Below, piece by piece: positions 20,709 to 32,287 of a stretch of DNA of 64,000 nt. Source of the stretch: Trissonchulus latispiculum (Eukaryota > Nematoda > Enoplea > Enoplida > Ironidae). Below the pieces are notes generated by a model that was not told the origin of the DNA, searched no databases, and saw nothing but the letters and a program-made list of their open reading frames with translations. The position numbers were made by a program, and so were the translations under genes. The stretch lies in the NCBI GenBank assembly GCA_030248195.1, contig JASAND010030798.1, positions 20,838 to 84,837 on the forward strand, written 5' to 3'. How positions within the stretch are numbered: position 1 is the stretch's first letter; the number at the start of each line of letters is the position of its first letter.

Positions 20709-23700
20709 TTACAATTTATCAGCCAACAGCAAAACGGACAGAACCACAAACAAGATGTAAAGTACAATGAAAAGTAGTGCAGTGCTTCGTTTCACTGTCG
20801 GAGAACCGCCAAGTTCCGATCTCTGACTGCACTGAGTTACTCTTCTGATAACAGTAATTGTGATCCAAATAATAGCAATTGATAGGAAAAGGGTGGTAAT
20901 AAATCTGATGTCACTAACTGGAAGTAGCGAACGATAAGTGCCACTTTTCTGATAGCCAGTTTGTATGGTCCAGGCGGTTCCCAAACCCACCAAAGCTACC
21001 ATGGCTATTCTTCCCAAAAGGGTATTTAGAGCAATGTCAATTGGCTCCGTTTTCCCAACCAGCCACACAGTGTACAAGTCCGGGATGTAGAGTCCCGCAG
21101 GTAGTATTGTTAAAGCAAAAATTGAATGGGGAATATTAAAGTCACATGACAAGATATGGATAAAATCCCTAAGCAAAAATGTTAACATAAACAGTATCCC
21201 GGATGCACAAATTATGGTTGGTAAACTCCACGCTACTGAAGGAGGTGGAATTAGACAACAGATTACCTTTATCGGGAATGCAATAATGTGACAAACCAAA
21301 TCCTTAACCGTCACAGCTTCTGTATCTCCGCCGTTCACGGTGAGGTACTTGTAGACTTGTCGGCGCCATTTGTCGAATCCAGGCTCCAATTCTTTCACTT
21401 TGATCGGAACCGCCTCGTCCAAATGGCGACTCGTTTCATACACTTCATCATCGCTTAGGATCATCACTACAGCTTCTCGAGTCTGTCCCAGTTTCGCATT
21501 ATCCGACACTGCCAGCAAACGGATGAAAAATTTTTCCGTTTTTTCCTCCTTGACATCGTCTACAATTGGAATGTTCAGAAACTTCAGCACTTCTCCAGGC
21601 TCGAATCGCAACCAGCCAGATCCGCCCACATAATCGGTTCCATCGATCGCCGTTCCATCCCGGGTTTTCCAGGAAACTCCCATCAGAGTATCGACTGAGC
21701 CGCTGATTCGTTGCACCGGAATTCTGGCCAATCTTGCCTTTTCGATAACCGTGAAATTTCGTCGGACAAAATGCACTTCAGGTACTCCGTAGGAGTTGTC
21801 GTATCGAACAATGGCTGGAGAACAGAATCCTATTTCAGCACCCTTTGAAGAATCGTTGTTCAGGCTTACATTAACAAAAAATCCCACACCTTGAAACCAT
21901 TGGTATCCTCTTACAATACTGATTTTAATGGACAACTGGCTTTGTCCCGGTTCAAAGGTCACAGTTTCTCGACGAGGTAGAAAATGTGTGTTTGGCTCAG
22001 CCAGCCCTGAAACCGTTTTCCAGGTAAATGTGATCTTTTTGCTCATATCACCCCAGCGAACTATACTCAGCATGACGCTACTGGCATTTTTATCAAAGGC
22101 GTAGATTTTGGCAGAAAATTCAAGCACGGACTTTGTCAGTTTGTGGTGGTTGATCTGCAGTGCATCCGGACTTAGACTAACTCTTCGTGATAAAATATCA
22201 TAGTCTGGCGAGTCGATGCGAAGATTTCGCCGGCGGCCATCCAGCCATTGAATTGCAAAACTCTTATATAGGAGATAGTCATGTTCTGAAAAAGCTCGCA
22301 GATTTGCAGCAATCATGGTAGCCAGTTGTACTTGGGTGACGTTACGGTTTTTCATCAACAAAGGCTTGACTATCTGGCCCCACTGGTTGGTGGTTTGGCT
22401 CAGGTCAACGCTAGGTTCCCCAGTAGGTTTGTCATAAAGCTTAGTGGTAAGGATATAGGCGGAGACGACAAAAATTGACGATAATACCAAGGTAAGTACC
22501 GACTCCCAAACATAAACTCGACCGGGAGAAATTCCTGTCACTACAATCAGTATCCAGGTGAAAGCTGCCACAGAAAATATTGAGGTAAAAATAAATAAAG
22601 CAAAGCGCTGCAGGCGATGTCGATTTGGTCTTCGCGCCGATAAAAGTAAAACAGACGATAAAAGCAGCATGATGAAGATTGCGGATCCAATGATGGCAAA
22701 CAAAGAAAATTCCGTCACCTTTCCTTCGCTACCTATAAAATACAAACTTCAGGGGACAACGAGATGAGCAAAAAATTCCTGAAATCGTCTTTTCCCAAAG
22801 AATTTTCCATTCTATTATTTATTGCATTTTCTAAAGGGTAAAAGTGACAAAGTGCTGTGAAAAACCTTAACTGGGAATCAAACCCACAACTTTCGGTTTA
22901 ACGCAACAAAGCTGTGCCATTTGATCGATAAACGCATATTCGTACCGAAACCGAACACAGTCTCAAGTCGGTCTCAGTTACAGTGAGTGACAGTATGTAA
23001 AGTTAATGTATGATACATCATGGAAAACACATGATCCAGAAGGGCCTGTTTACCTATATTAAGCTTGCCCAGGTGCGCTTGTGCAAGTCTGAAAATGTAA
23101 AGACTTTAAATTCCTACTTTCTTTATTTAAATTAGAAAATTAAGACCTTTTAGACTCGAAAAATCTGGTCATCAGTCTACGACTATACCCGTCCCTTTTC
23201 GGTAAGAGGCTCCCAATAGGGGCCCATTGCTTGATTGATTGGGATCGTTAAAATAAATCCCTCTAGTTGGAGGACGTAGCTAAAGTAGGCACATTAAATA
23301 GTATGAACAGCAAAATATAATCTGTCTGGCTGATGACCGAGCCCCCTCCCCCCCACCCCCAGAAACGGAGACCCCTTTCTGCAAACTCTTTTTTACTGAA
23401 ATTATTGTAGTCCTTTTGTTCTGCTCAGTCCCCGTTTAGGGAGAGATGTCTGTGATCTGATTGGCTGTTGACCACCTCCCCCCAACGAACGGACGAATAT
23501 TCTTATGGGAGCATCCTCACACCTTTAAAAGAAACAGAGAAGCATATTTAGGAATGCGATTGGTTATGTTTATGCATTAAGACAAACACATCGTGCTCAC
23601 CTAAGACTTGAACCATTGGCAGTATCAGTATGACAGGATTGGCCGCAGCTGCAATCAGAGTCAACTCTGCCACAGTTTGATTCAAACGGAACCAGCGAAG

Positions 23701-24000
23701 TCTCCATCTTTCACCTTCCGACTGCAAGGAAGCATAGTTGCTGTCAGGAATTGGTGGTTTTAGGACGATGTTTCGGACAGCACATATTAAGGATTCGGAA
23801 ACTGTAGAAATTGCCAGAAACAAATACAGTATTCCGCCGACGTAGAGGATATCACGTAATCCTTGGGACCAATTACAGTCATCTAGTAGGGGCAAAATTG
23901 TACCAATGCTGCTGCAGTTGCAACTGACGTTAACCGTAGTCTCCATTATAATCTTTGCAGATACTGGACTGACAATTAAGCTCCACAACAGATGCGTCAA
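20709..24000 (-). CDS. Divergent Na+/Ca2+-exchanger-like protein lacking alpha-repeat motifs
   Basis: Exons 24000-23601 and 22732-20709 join by a GT-AG phase-1 intron to give about 807 residues. A second in-frame Met at residue 19 (METTVNVS) aligns better with the neighbour's start. The N-terminus (CNCSSIGTILPLLDDCNWS) and the two Calx-beta modules parallel the plus-strand NCX at 32288-35222. The second module has VPEVHFVRRNFTV, GTDYVGG, EEKTEKF and ILSDDE. The intron position is identical. The alpha repeats are altered: LGSSAPEI becomes AAAANPVI, ALGTSxPDT becomes LPAGLYIPDL, and the N-I-T-G-S-N motif becomes NTLLGR. The acidic residue of alpha-1 is therefore lost. The frame is fully open and the hydrophobic segments persist, so it is not an obvious pseudogene. 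Likely a membrane protein without normal exchange activity, perhaps regulatory; that role is inference. Confidence 0.85.
22866..22930 (-). repeat. tRNA-like segment in intron of the NCX-like gene
   Basis: The minus strand contains GGGTTTGATTCCC, a good B-box/T-arm, preceded by GGCACAGCTTTGTTGCG and a region like a tRNA anticodon arm. No clean acceptor stem can be formed. Probably a tRNA-derived SINE or tRNA relic. Confidence 0.35.
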
Positions 24001-27000
24001 ATTATCATATAATTACAGATCTAGTTGCAAATCCTAAAATTAAGAAAAGGATGGTATAGAGGTGACTGATGTCTAATTTAACATATAATGTTATACCATA
24101 AGTAGGTAGCTGCACTTAATGAAAACGTGTCATGAACCATTGACGCTTAACATACTGTTCAATTTTTGAATCAACGTCAAGTTGAAACCCGAGTCATCTA
24201 TACATTTATTCCATAAAACAATATTATGTCAATTGATCTGCCCTAAAACCTGAATTAAACACGGGTTGTAGACGCTGTAAAGTTGTAAAGCCGCACCTTT
24301 TGGCATCAATCCTTTAAATCAGGATTGATTGCAGGTGTTAGATATGGACTAAGTATCTGCTTAAAAAATTTGAAAACATACTACATACACAGACCGTTTA
24401 GCTTCTACGGTCAATCGTTTTTGTCTATATTGAGATATTCTGACTACACCATTTTGTTCATTTTGATGTCGTCTGTTCAAACGTTAACCTGAATACATGT
24501 ATGGATCAAATAAAATTCGGATTGGAATCCAATTATTCAGTTCAGGCTTTATCCAAATCTATTTGTGTAACATATTATGTCCTTCTTCTTTGAATGTCTG
24601 AGTAACGCTATTTTGGATCTAGAATGACTGATTGAGGCTTGTTCAAATTTTGTATCATTTGCTGAAAAAGACCGATATATAGTTCTGACTTGACGCCAGC
24701 CACAAAAGGGGTAAATAGCAATGCTTAAAGTCCTCCTTTTAGTTGAAACCATACTCCATGATTCAAGTCATGTGCATATTTGTCTCTAGCAATTTTAGCC
24801 AGGGTTTGAGGTGGTACAGGCTGGCAAACGAGAGTAAAAGTAGTGAAAGGAAAGGTCAGTTACAGATCCTCAAAGTTTCCTAGATATCATGAGATGCTTC
24901 ACTCTTTCTAGTGTGCCATAAACTCTCAAGAGAGAGCCATTATCCAGCTGTTGCTTGAATTCCAAGATTACCTTAATTTATTTAACTTAACCAGAAAAGG
25001 GCAATGCCTGGCCTCTCATCATTAACTATTTGCAATTAGTTTATCAATGGTACATTATCAAACGAGCCTGTTAACCAATTAATACTAACCAACTTCAACC
25101 AACATCACAGCCAACCAACCAGCAAGCTGCGAAAAATTAAAAATGCTAACTTCGCAGATATAGTCGTTTCAAAGGGTTGTAGCTTGCTGTCCCTGAAGTT
25201 ACGACGCGAAGGTTGCAAAATTTCGAAAATTTAACGCAGTCTTAATAAATAATTATATATTTGGTTAAGGCTAACCTTGCATCCATCCAGCATGTATCGC
25301 AATATCACATATTCTGGCGGGGATTGGAATGTAATAATAAGCTTTTACATAATTTATGATGCGACAGACACTAAGTAAATATAGGATAGGACGTGAATAA
25401 AGACAAACATATTTGAGGACATGGGACCATACCTTTCTTATGGTGCACAGCTTTCTACTATATTATATAGAACTCAGAATTGAAATCGTTCAATATTTCT
25501 CGCTTGAAATGAGGCTTTCTATTTCTGAGGACCTTTTAGCTAACCCTAGCCGAGAGGCATGCAGTTGTCTCCTATGTATACATGCTGAATATGTGAGTTA
25601 TTGATTCGCCACAGAGGCTGGATAGAACTAATATTGTTGTCAAGGTTTTGTCTATGATTGAAACGCAACTGGTTTTTCTGTCTCCCTGATGCGTCACATT
25701 TTAAAATGTAACATTAAAATGAAAGAATTCTTTAAAATTTATCAATATATGCCTCCTTTTATGCCTACGATGTGCGTTTCATATGCCAACTTTGATGCAA
25801 AGTTTGAACTTGAACTGCGAATAACTTTTTCTATGTGTTTACATTCTTATTCTCAGTCACCATCGCTGTAATCCTTTGATCATTTATCACTGTTTACTAA
25901 AAACGAATTTGTTGTTAAATTTATGTGAAATAGTTTAATTTTTATATGTAGAGATGTGTGGTATGGTAGCTGCGATTGTCTACTTATGCTGTACATACAA
26001 ACAACTGGCTACTTAGAACAGAGTTGGCCGTGCGTCGTGGCTGGCCGCAGGTATCACCAAATTTCAGTCGCGGGTATCTGAGCAGACCTAACCTAAGCTT
26101 GTGTGCCTAACGCCATGATTTCATAATTATTTCAATGAACTTATAAATTAAAATATAAGCCAAATATACTGAATTTAAATCTTCACCTGCAATTTGCCAG
26201 TCGATGTACATGGAACCAACTGCCATACTTTCATTTTCATACTGCTTCTTAACTGCTTTGGTTTTCTTGAAAAGCGGTACAGTATTTTTTTCACAGCTCA
26301 TTCTTGTGTCTTTCGGATCTTTGCATCGTTCGGATCATATAGACTGACATGGGGTACTCTAAAAAAGTCCAAAATTATAAGGGGGTCTAGCCCAAAATTA
26401 GCAAACATTGCAATTTTTTAAATTTTTGACCAAAAAATTAGTAAAAATGAGGTTTTTAGACATTCTTTGAAAAATCGCTAAAATATACTACAAAATGTTA
26501 AAGTTTTTGAAAAAGTCGCTAAAATCTGCTATCAAATTTTAAATTTCTGGTAAAAATCGCTTTGAGGTCTTCCCTTTTCCTTTCTGGACGAGAGGGTTCG
26601 CCCTTTTTTCCTTTTCGCTGACACCCCCAACCCATTCCCCCATGTTACTCTATGGTTCGCATCCTTCCCGTTTTTAGTTGTTTTAGTTTATGTTTTAGTT
26701 TAAAGCTTATCAGACTTTTTCACATTTCATGGGTTTAAATTTCCTCATCAACACAGCTCCTGTAGTGTTTAAAAGTTTCTGCTTTAATAGTATTTCAATA
26801 TATATTCATGTGCACTTATAAATTGAATCGAGGTGGATCCTTGTGGGGGATGGATAGCTAGCCGGAGAAAAAAGCTTGCTTGAAGCTTGATACTTGAAGA
26901 TAGCTTCCGTGAAGGACCAATTTGCATTAGACGTTTATGTAATGAAATTTCCTGGGGAGAGTCAAATCACAGACCTTCCAATGTTCTGTATATCACAACT

Positions 27001-27755
27001 CTGAGAAGACCAGCATATAAGACAATACAAGTGATGCTCTTTGCAAGTCTCTCGCTCTTCCAACACAAAAACTTCATTTCGAGCCTTGCAGTGTCGTACA
27101 CAAGACGAAACGACCCGCACAACGTTGTTTTAAAGCCTTTTAAGTTTTGACTCCGTTTTAAAGATTCGAACCGTCCATCCAATGTAAGCTCAAAGGATAG
27201 TAAACGAGGAGCATTTAGTCTGTTTCGAACACTCACGATAGCAGTTTGACGAAAGTTAGCCTGTTCATTTTATTGAATTTACTTGAAAAGGATGTTTGCT
27301 CTAAAATTTGGTTGTTTAATCCAATTTAAATTGGAAAATGTTAGTCACGCACGATCAGTTTAGCGTAGGCAAGAATTGTTACCTGATATGAATAATATAT
27401 ATATATGTATAAAAATATGACAAAAACAGTTATTATATGTTTCCAAATTCTGAATCCTATTTCTATGTTTCTCTGCTTTTTATAGTTTTTTCAGAGTATG
27501 CCCGATTTTACAGAAAAACAGAAAATGTGGTCGAACGCACTGTCGGAAGTAGAAATAGAATTATTATTAAGTTATAAATTGAGAGCAGTGATTTTTAAAA
27601 ATTATTATCTTTAGCATGCAGCACGTTTTCTGTTGGCAGGCTTGCTGCTGTTTAGCTGGCAGCTACGTAGTAGTTTTTTCGATTGTCAGCACAGCGCACT
27701 GCTGAAAGCTCATATTATCCGTAAAAAGTAACAACATGCATTTTATTCACACCAT
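24001..27755. other. Long intergenic region between the two NCX genes, left part
   Basis: AT-rich. No convincing exon, although short unrecognised exons cannot be excluded. Around 26380-26560 AAAATCGCTAAAAT-like units repeat imperfectly. Clusters of CAACCAAC occur near 25070-25125. Confidence 0.4.
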
Positions 27756-27950
27756 ACATGTGCTTGGGGGGAATTGGGGAGGAGGGTTCACCCCCCAGAC
27801 CTTGACCTCACCCCCTCCCCAGAGGGGTCCCGCACTCCCCCCAGAATCCGGATTTTTCTCGGTTTTTTGGGCAAAATACCGGAAAATCCGGTTTTCCAGC
27901 GGCCTCCGGCCGACGGTTCACCCCCCCTAAACTTCTCCTCTTGCACATGT
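27756..27950. mobile_element. ACATGTGC-ended MITE family, copy 1
   Basis: 195-bp unit opening ACATGTGCTTGGGG and closing CTCTTGCACATGT. It contains AGAATCCGGATTTTTC, GGTTTTTTGGGCAAAA and a CGGCCTCCGGCCG palindrome. Clearly homologous to 48221-48418 and, more distantly, to 19792-19949. Non-autonomous; superfamily unknown. Confidence 0.75.
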
Positions 27951-28021
27951 CTGATTCACACTGTTATAGTTCAAGGAATGTTAAAATTAACACATAATTA
28001 ACACTTGCTTCAATTACTTGC

Positions 28022-28989
28022 TTAAGGTGGTGATTCCCTTTGGTCACATAAATTTTGCACCATTATTACTCATCCATTACTTAGAGTTAAGAAGCCATTT
28101 TTATATCAAAATGTAGCTTGACATCTTCTCTTTTAGTGCATACCATGAAATCAATATTGCTTTTCTAAAATATTTTTAACACATTTTAGAAGAAGTATAA
28201 TTTTCCAGATTTTTTGCAGACTCAAGTAATTTTTTCGCGAGACATCGGTTATATCATTCGATACCTCCATCAAATAGCTGGGGCGATTTTTTATTTATTG
28301 GGAAATTGCTCTTGGTTAGAGAGAAATAAGCTGAAATGTGTGCGTAACCTGTATTTTGCCTACATTTTCCAAATTTGTCAAGCGACTACTTTAGCTAGAA
28401 AGCAGTTGGGGCAACTAAAAAATCGTCCCTGGCTATATTTGTGCAGAACACATTTGTTCAGTAGCAGCCCTCCAGCTTGCATGGCGAATGCTCCACAATC
28501 TTTGGAAAAAAATTGGTCGTGTTTTTGCAAAAACTACATTTTTTTATGATAGCAGCCTACAGGATAGCAGTTGGAAGACGATCATGCGTCGGATAATTTG
28601 TCCCTGTGAGACCTTGTTTGATTTTACGGCTTGCGTAGTTCAAGAAATGTTGGATTGTTTGATTTCTGCAAAAATGACAAGTTTTCGACGCCAAAACAAG
28701 AAAATCGGTTATATCTCACGGTAGAGAAAAGCTAGAAACTTGCTTTAAAAGACAAAAATGTGAAGCTCACTGAGATCTTTCGAATGAATATAGTCATAAC
28801 TGTATAGCACTGCCAAACTTTCAGAAATTGGGAAAACCCACTCTGACCGGAAATCTCGAATTTTTGAATCGGGATTGCGCGGAGGGTGTTAGAACGCTAA
28901 ATGAACTTATTTCGGAAAGTTTCCTCAAATTTCATCTTGATTTACACCGCCAAATAACAATATGTGCCTAAAAGGAATCACCACCTTAA
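28022..28989 (+). mobile_element. TTAA-ended MITE, copy A
   Basis: About 960 bp between TTAA tetranucleotides, with terminal repeats TTAAGGTGGTGATTCC and GGAATCACCACCTTAA. Very similar to 31168-32156 along its whole length, in the same orientation. The ORFs inside (28214 and 28488) are matched only in part by the second copy and look non-coding. TTAA duplication is typical of piggyBac- and Kolobok-type transposition; family not assigned. Confidence 0.82.
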
Positions 28990-30088
28990 GAAGGTGTGTG
29001 AAGGAGACTTCACATCCTGCGCATCATAGTTTTTAGTTGCTATATAGAATAAAGCACTCGGTAGAGGTAAAAGAAGCAGTCGAACAGCAGCCTTAGTTGA
29101 CTGGAATTTGTCAGATCTTCAAATTATTATTTATGAAACCTGCAGTTCATGTCGATCTCTGAAATGATCTTAATCTCTAAGGGCCTTTTCGCGTGCAAGT
29201 TAAAAGAGTAGAGTTAAAATTTTTAACTGTTTAACCCTGCATGCAAGTTAAAATGAACTGTTTATCTCTTCTAACCCTGTGCGCGAAAAGGATTGAGTAA
29301 ATTTTAACACTTTTATCTCGTTTAACTCGCTGCGCGAAATGCCTCTCAATCGCGGGCTTAAAGTGGTGTGCTGGCTTTTTCTTTATACAGGGCTTTTTAG
29401 AATACGTTCCCCTAACTTTTTATTTGAGCTTTAGAGAGGTTCATTTACCATCTTTTAACTTACAATGAGTATTTTTGGTTAAAATGCCTAAAATCCACTG
29501 TTCCATCGTTTCTTGATTTCTTCATCCACCTGAACCAGAAATTGATAGCTAGCTATGGAGGAATAAAACTATACTAAAAAGCTTGGGTCGTCCTGCAATC
29601 TGCTTCCGTCTGGATGCATTGCTTATTACAGAATTCGGTTTTACGCAAACGTTGTATCTCACTATTAAAAGTAGAAATATTTTCCATCAACTTTACATAG
29701 GACTCATACGTATGGTTCAGTCAGTGAAAGTAGTGTGGGAATTTAAAATACATTCAGTTTCATTGCAGTTTCAGTCGACTCAAACTGGGTGGTTTCAGAA
29801 TTATTCAATGACAAATAACAAAGAGAGTGTACAGGACTTCAAACTTGTTGTGTTTGCCTGCATTCTGTACTTCAAACTAGAAAGTAACGAATTTTACATC
29901 GCAATATTTTCACTCGACACTTTGGCAGTGAAATGTTTTCTTTCAAGTTTAACGAGTTTAAATAGCTTACAGGTCTGTAATTTTTACTTGCATTCGATAC
30001 AAGCCATTGCTGTCCTAATTTCAAGTGTCGATCTATGGTTGCGTAACGGGACCAGTCTGCATTTCACTTAGGGTGGAAAGTAAATAAT
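28990..30088. other. No gene seen
   Basis: A 162-codon ORF at 29583-30071 has no signal peptide, domain or splice support and shows ordinary intergenic composition. Inverted phrases GCGTGCAAGTTAAA and related sequence near 29190-29340 suggest another small decayed MITE. Confidence 0.4.
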
Positions 30089-30185
30089 TGACCCGGGTTG
30101 GGATCGAACTAGAGTCCAGAGTCCATCCGCACTGCAGTGAAACGTGCTGTCACTACACCGCCGAGCAATCAGCTCAACTCCCATA
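30089..30185 (-). mobile_element. tRNA-derived SINE head
   Basis: The minus strand has GGCGGTGTAGTGACAGCACG (A-box region) and, about 40 bp on, AGTTCGATCCC (B-box), the promoter layout of a tRNA-derived SINE. The tail would run towards lower coordinates, and its end is not clear. Confidence 0.5.
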
Positions 30186-30268
30186 TTAGGCTTATCAATC
30201 TTTCCTATGCCTGCTCCCCATACAATAAGGAAGAGCAGCGCTGATAGGACTGCGTCCTTGCTAGAACT

Positions 30269-31171
30269 TTAAGGTGCTAGTATCCTTTTGTGCAGTGCTT
30301 TTGTGGTTATTTTTTGAAACACTATAACTTTCGCAATTTTGGGAGTTGGAAAGAGCTTTATAAATCTTATTATCTGAAGCGTTTTAAAGCTTATTATCTG
30401 AACATTCACAGCTTACGAAACTGGCAAAATTAGCAAAAAATAGCAGAAATTTTCTGACATGCTGACATCTAACAGGCTGAATATAGACCAAAAATTTTCG
30501 AACATCGATTTCTGAAAACTGAAGAATCGGCTAATAATTCTTTTTATGCCATTATATGAAGGACATCTAAGAGGACGACCAAGAAAACCGTCCCTCCGCA
30601 GAAGTATGTACTTCGATTCTGCCAAAAATCTCCGGAATCCGTCGAGTAGTTTTTGAGAAATCGATGTTCGAAACAAAATAATAGCAGTTTTGCAAAACGA
30701 TTTTTTTGGCCAAATCTCTAGTTTAAAGCAATTAAGTCCGGCTAATAGGCATTCATAAAATGGGCATTTGGACGCTGTATCGATTGAGTATGAATAAGCC
30801 AACTTTGTCCTTAACATGTGGCAGTAACTTTGAAAAAACTGATTTCCTCAAAAATAGCCATTTTTGACCCTCAAAACAGTTTTTTGCTTATACTGACTTA
30901 AGCACTGGAAATAGCTCAAAGGTTATAATTAGCAAAAATGCTCATTTTCGTGTCCTCTTTCCAGCCATAACAACCAATCCCGTGTCTTGTCCACCTACTG
31001 GGAGCCTAAGGCCAAAAACCAAAACTTTCTTATCTTTGGGCCTAAAAATACGGGACTGGTCCCAGAATGTTAAAGAGCACGGAAATGGGTTATTTCGTAA
31101 GTTTTAGCTATTTACGTAAAAGGCTTAAAGCCGTTTAAGTAAAAATGTCCGAAAGGAAACCAGCACCTTAA
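30269..31171 (+). mobile_element. TTAA-ended MITE, related element B
   Basis: About 900 bp from TTAAGGTGCTAGTATCCTTT to AAAGGAAACCAGCACCTTAA. Its terminal 10 to 20 bp resemble copies A and C but the interior differs. Its right TTAA is also the left TTAA of copy C. Confidence 0.72.
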
Positions 31172-32156
31172 GGTGGTTATTCCCTTTGGTCACATAATGT
31201 TTGCACCATTATTACTCATTCATTACTTGGAGTTAAGAAGCCATTTTTATATCAAAATGTAGCTTGACATTTTCTCTTTTTCATGCATGCCACGAAACTA
31301 ATGTTGCTTTTCTAAAATATTTTTAACACATTTTAGAAGAAGTATAATCTTCCAGAATTTTTGCAGTCTCAAGTAATTTTTTTCGCGAGACATCGGTTAT
31401 ATCATTCGATACCTCCATCGAATAGCTGGGGACGATTTTTTATTTATTGTGAAATCGCTCTTCGTTATAGAGATATAAGCTGAAATGTGTGTATAACCTG
31501 CATTTTGCCTACTTTTTCCAAATTTGTCAAACGATTACTTTAGCTAGAAAGCAGCAATCGGGGCAACTAAAAAATCGTCCCTGGGTATATTTGTGCAGAA
31601 CACATTTGTTCAGTAGCAGCCCTCCAGCTTGCATGGTGAATGCTCTACAATCTTTGGAAAAAATTGGTCGTGTTTTTGCAAAAACTACATTTTTTATGAT
31701 AGCAGCCTACAGGATAACAGTTGGAAGGCGATCATGCGTCGGATAATTTGTCCCTGTTAGACCTTCAGATCGACGCCCTTAGTTTGATTTTACGGCTTGC
31801 GTAGTTCAAGAAATGTTGGATTATTTGATATCTGCAAAAATGACAAGTTTTCGACGCGAAAACAAGAAAATCGGCTATATCTCACGGTAGAGAAAAGCTA
31901 GAAACTTGCTTTAAAAAGCAAAAATGTGAAGCTCAATGAGATCTTTTGAATGCTTATAGTCATAACTGTATAGCTGCTGCCAAACGTTAAGAAATTGGAA
32001 AAAACCACTCTGACCGGAAATCTCGAATTTTTGAATCGGGATTGCGCGGGGGGTATTAGAACGCTAAAACAACTTATTTCAGAAAGTTTCATCAAATTTC
32101 ATCCTGATTTACGCCACCAAATAACAATATGTGCCCAAAAGGAATCACCACCTTAA
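31168..32156 (+). mobile_element. TTAA-ended MITE, copy C
   Basis: Near full-length match to copy A, with ends TTAAGGTGGTTATTCCC and GGAATCACCACCTTAA. It ends about 130 bp before the start codon of the canonical NCX gene, so it could be part of its promoter or leader. Confidence 0.82.
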
Positions 32157-32287
32157 GGGCACTCCTTTAGGGTGTTAAGGACAACGCTCCGTTCACTACT
32201 TACCAAGCTTTTATTTGTTTTCATTTTCAGATGAGTTAAGCTGAAGTGGTCATTTATTTATTCTGATTGACCAAGTGAACGGCAAAT

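Noticed and set aside
28214..28724. ORFs inside TTAA MITE copy A as a transposase
   Set aside because: The homologous segment in copy C keeps only fragments of the frame, and no transposase motif is visible.
29583..30071. 162-codon ORF as a gene
   Set aside because: No signal peptide, domain, splice support or second copy; composition is that of intergenic DNA.
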